Positions 35,435-36,648 of a DNA stretch of 36,648 nucleotides are shown here, one piece after another (the first letter of the stretch is position 1; every line of letters begins with the position of its first letter). Position numbers and translations under genes: made by a program. Under the pieces are notes generated by a model that made no database searches, had not been told where the DNA came from, and saw only the letters and a list, made by a program, of their open reading frames with translations. The DNA comes from Acaryochloridaceae cyanobacterium RU_4_10 (GTDB lineage Bacteria > Cyanobacteriota > Cyanobacteriia > Thermosynechococcales > Thermosynechococcaceae): contig JAAURS010000003.1 in assembly GCA_012032135.1 (NCBI GenBank), positions 1 through 36,648 on the forward strand. The letters are read 5' to 3'.

Positions 35435-36349
35435 TCAGGAGAGTGATCGGACTTGAGATTCAGCATCAGGAGATATCGTGCCCAATCGACGGGTCAATAG
35501 CCGCACGATTAGCGATCGCTCATGCTGTAAACCTTCCTGTAAACCTTCCTGTAAACCTTCCTGCAAACCAACTTTTCTACCCTCCTGAACCCCTCGTTCA
35601 AAACCAAACCGCTCTGCATTGCTTACATACGTCACTTTGCGTTCCTCCTCAAAAGTCTGTAACTCCTGCCAAAACTCTCTCTCAACCGCCTCTGGTAAAA
35701 TCATAACCCAATCGATAAAGCGGTATAAATCCAGAATCTGCTGCCGCTCGTATCCCTTTTCATACAAGGCTTTTGTTAATCTAAATTTCCAGGCTTTACG
35801 ATCTTCACTGCTGCGCTTAGTTTCATGAACCTTCAAATGAGCCATTACAACTGTGGCAAACGGATTATCGCTGGATTCTAACTCTGCTATGCGATTGCGC
35901 CAATCCAACAGCTTCACAGTTCCAAACTCAAAGTTGAGTCGCGAGTCTGGATAATCAGCCCCATAATATTGAGGTCGCCAGCGATCGCTTTCGTCGCACA
36001 GAATGGCCAAGCTGACCGGAATCTGACGGAATAGGTCAAAGATTCTGAGGCTATATACAAACATTCGCTCTTCAAAACCAGATTCTGATTGACTTTGAAC
36101 TTCGAGATGCACAAGTAGCCAAATTTCTTTTCCATCCTTACGCCAAACCTTGACCAATTGATCTGCATACCGCCGTCCTAGTCCGCCTTCTCGGGCAATC
36201 TGAATGAACTCTTTGTCGAGAAATTCATGCGATCGCTCCCAATCAATTAAAGCAGCCGTATTCGGGAAGAAAAACTGCATCGCCTGCGGGAAATATGCCC
36301 TCAAAATATCTTTCCAAGGGCCGTCTAGATCTGCTCTGGGTAATGTCAT
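35435..36349 (-). CDS. Rpn-family recombination-promoting nuclease
   Basis: 304 aa. N-terminal PD-(D/E)XK-type fold: KDILRAYFPQAMQFFFPN, LDKEFIQIAR near 44-53, then RRYADQLVKVWRKDGKEIWLLVHLEVQSQ (E of HLEVQ is the likely active-site acid). A middle helical part and a tail with repeated EGLQ follow. The C-terminus resembles the start of a DUF4351 segment (LIVRLLTRRLGTISPDAESQV) but is short, so the end may be cut. Relatives promote recombination or act as nucleases. ATG 36347-36349. Confidence 0.8.
   Translation of the reverse strand: MTLPRADLDGPWKDILRAYFPQAMQFFFPNTAALIDWERSHEFLDKEFIQIAREGGLGRRYADQLVKVWRKDGKEIWLLVHLEVQSQSESGFEERMFVYSLRIFDLFRQIPVSLAILCDESDRWRPQYYGADYPDSRLNFEFGTVKLLDWRNRIAELESSDNPFATVVMAHLKVHETKRSSEDRKAWKFRLTKALYEKGYERQQILDLYRFIDWVMILPEAVEREFWQELQTFEEERKVTYVSNAERFGFERGVQEGRKVGLQEGLQEGLQEGLQHERSLIVRLLTRRLGTISPDAESQVRSLS
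35525..35572. repeat. 12-bp tandem repeat, about 4 copies, inside the Rpn gene
   Basis: CTGTAAACCTTC repeats at 35525, 35537 and 35549; a fourth, diverged copy starts at 35561. It encodes the EGLQ repeat of the Rpn tail. As a 12-bp multiple it changes length without breaking frame. Confidence 0.85.
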
Positions 36350-36395
36350 TCAATTCTTCAAACAACTGCGATTGCTAATGATTGTAATAGCCTAA

Positions 36396-36590
36396 CTGAA
36401 CCTGGCATCCAATGAACTTGCGATCGCCCGTGCTGCTGCAAAACTCGTCCGTCCGGGGCAGGTGGTGATTTTGGATGGGGGTACGACGACGCTACAGCCC
36501 ACATTCCGCTCTTCTGGAAGACAAAAAATAATTACGGGTCAGGCCCATGGAGGAGATAGTATCTACGACAACGATCGCAAAAGAACTTGA
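36396..36590 (+). pseudogene. Fragment of a DeoR/GlpR-type sensor domain
   Basis: The frame reads LNLASNELAIARAAAKLVRPGQVVILDGGTTTLQ, which resembles the start of the phosphosugar-sensing domain of DeoR-family repressors (AIARxAAxLVxPGxxVxLDGGTTT). The preceding HTH and the rest of the domain are missing; after GGTTTLQ the homology stops and the frame ends at 36588-36590. A HIP1 octamer is at 36420. This is a remnant at the right edge. Confidence 0.55.
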
Positions 36591-36648
36591 GAATATGTCG
36601 TCGCTCAGGAGTCAGATTAACAATCTGTTTAACCCCTGAGATCACAAC

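Overview
The window is cyanobacterial chromosome. The octamer GCGATCGC (HIP1) recurs from about 3970 onward, there is a canonical NtcA promoter (GTA-N8-TAC, 22 nt, TAN3T) at 20090-20131, and several genes are typically cyanobacterial: a lumenal cyclophilin of the TLP40/CYP38 kind, a DUF760 protein, and a nickel guanidine hydrolase with HypA/HypB partners. At least eleven apparent one-base frame breaks interrupt otherwise conserved genes. Most outside the RNase R gene look like one base missing from a homopolymer run, so sequencing error is the first explanation.

Layout. (a) 1-4605 is a chromosomal integron not far from the left edge. An integron integrase (3637-4605, +) faces away from leftward gene cassettes of unknown function. 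Two 87-bp attC sites (1168-1254 and 2565-2651) bracket one cassette that encodes a 332-aa protein. Between integrase and array lie pyrimidine-rich DNA, two pairs of direct repeats and six 35-bp hairpin repeats. No HIP1 site is seen left of the integrase, which fits an imported array. (b) 4719-16147 holds mostly housekeeping genes: broken RNase R, phoU, gpsA, a lipoprotein, an unknown cyanobacterial protein, a Crp/Fnr regulator, cyclophilin, murI and an EF-G-like GTPase. (c) 16425-23250 carries a secreted TPR protein and then a guanidine locus: gdmH-hypA-hypB leftward, and rightward a three-gene ABC importer behind an NtcA promoter and a guanidine-I (ykkC) riboswitch-like leader. (d) 23418-31774 has an ABC exporter, gluconate kinase with 6-phosphogluconate dehydrogenase, a frameshifted HTH-TPR-receptor fusion, an SRAP protein, a DUF760 protein, a class II glutamine amidotransferase and a VTT membrane protein. 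(e) 31852-36648 is an accessory tail: a TacAT toxin-antitoxin pair, a RelE/Xre pair, an FRG-domain protein, a perfect 20-bp hairpin, an Rpn-type nuclease and gene fragments.

How the genes work together. The clearest module is guanidine use as a nitrogen source. The importer would bring guanidine in, GdmH would split it to urea and ammonia, and HypA/HypB would load its nickel. NtcA would sense nitrogen shortage and the leader RNA would sense guanidine itself. The strongest candidate for something undescribed is the integron, with its palindromic leader and unknown cassette proteins.
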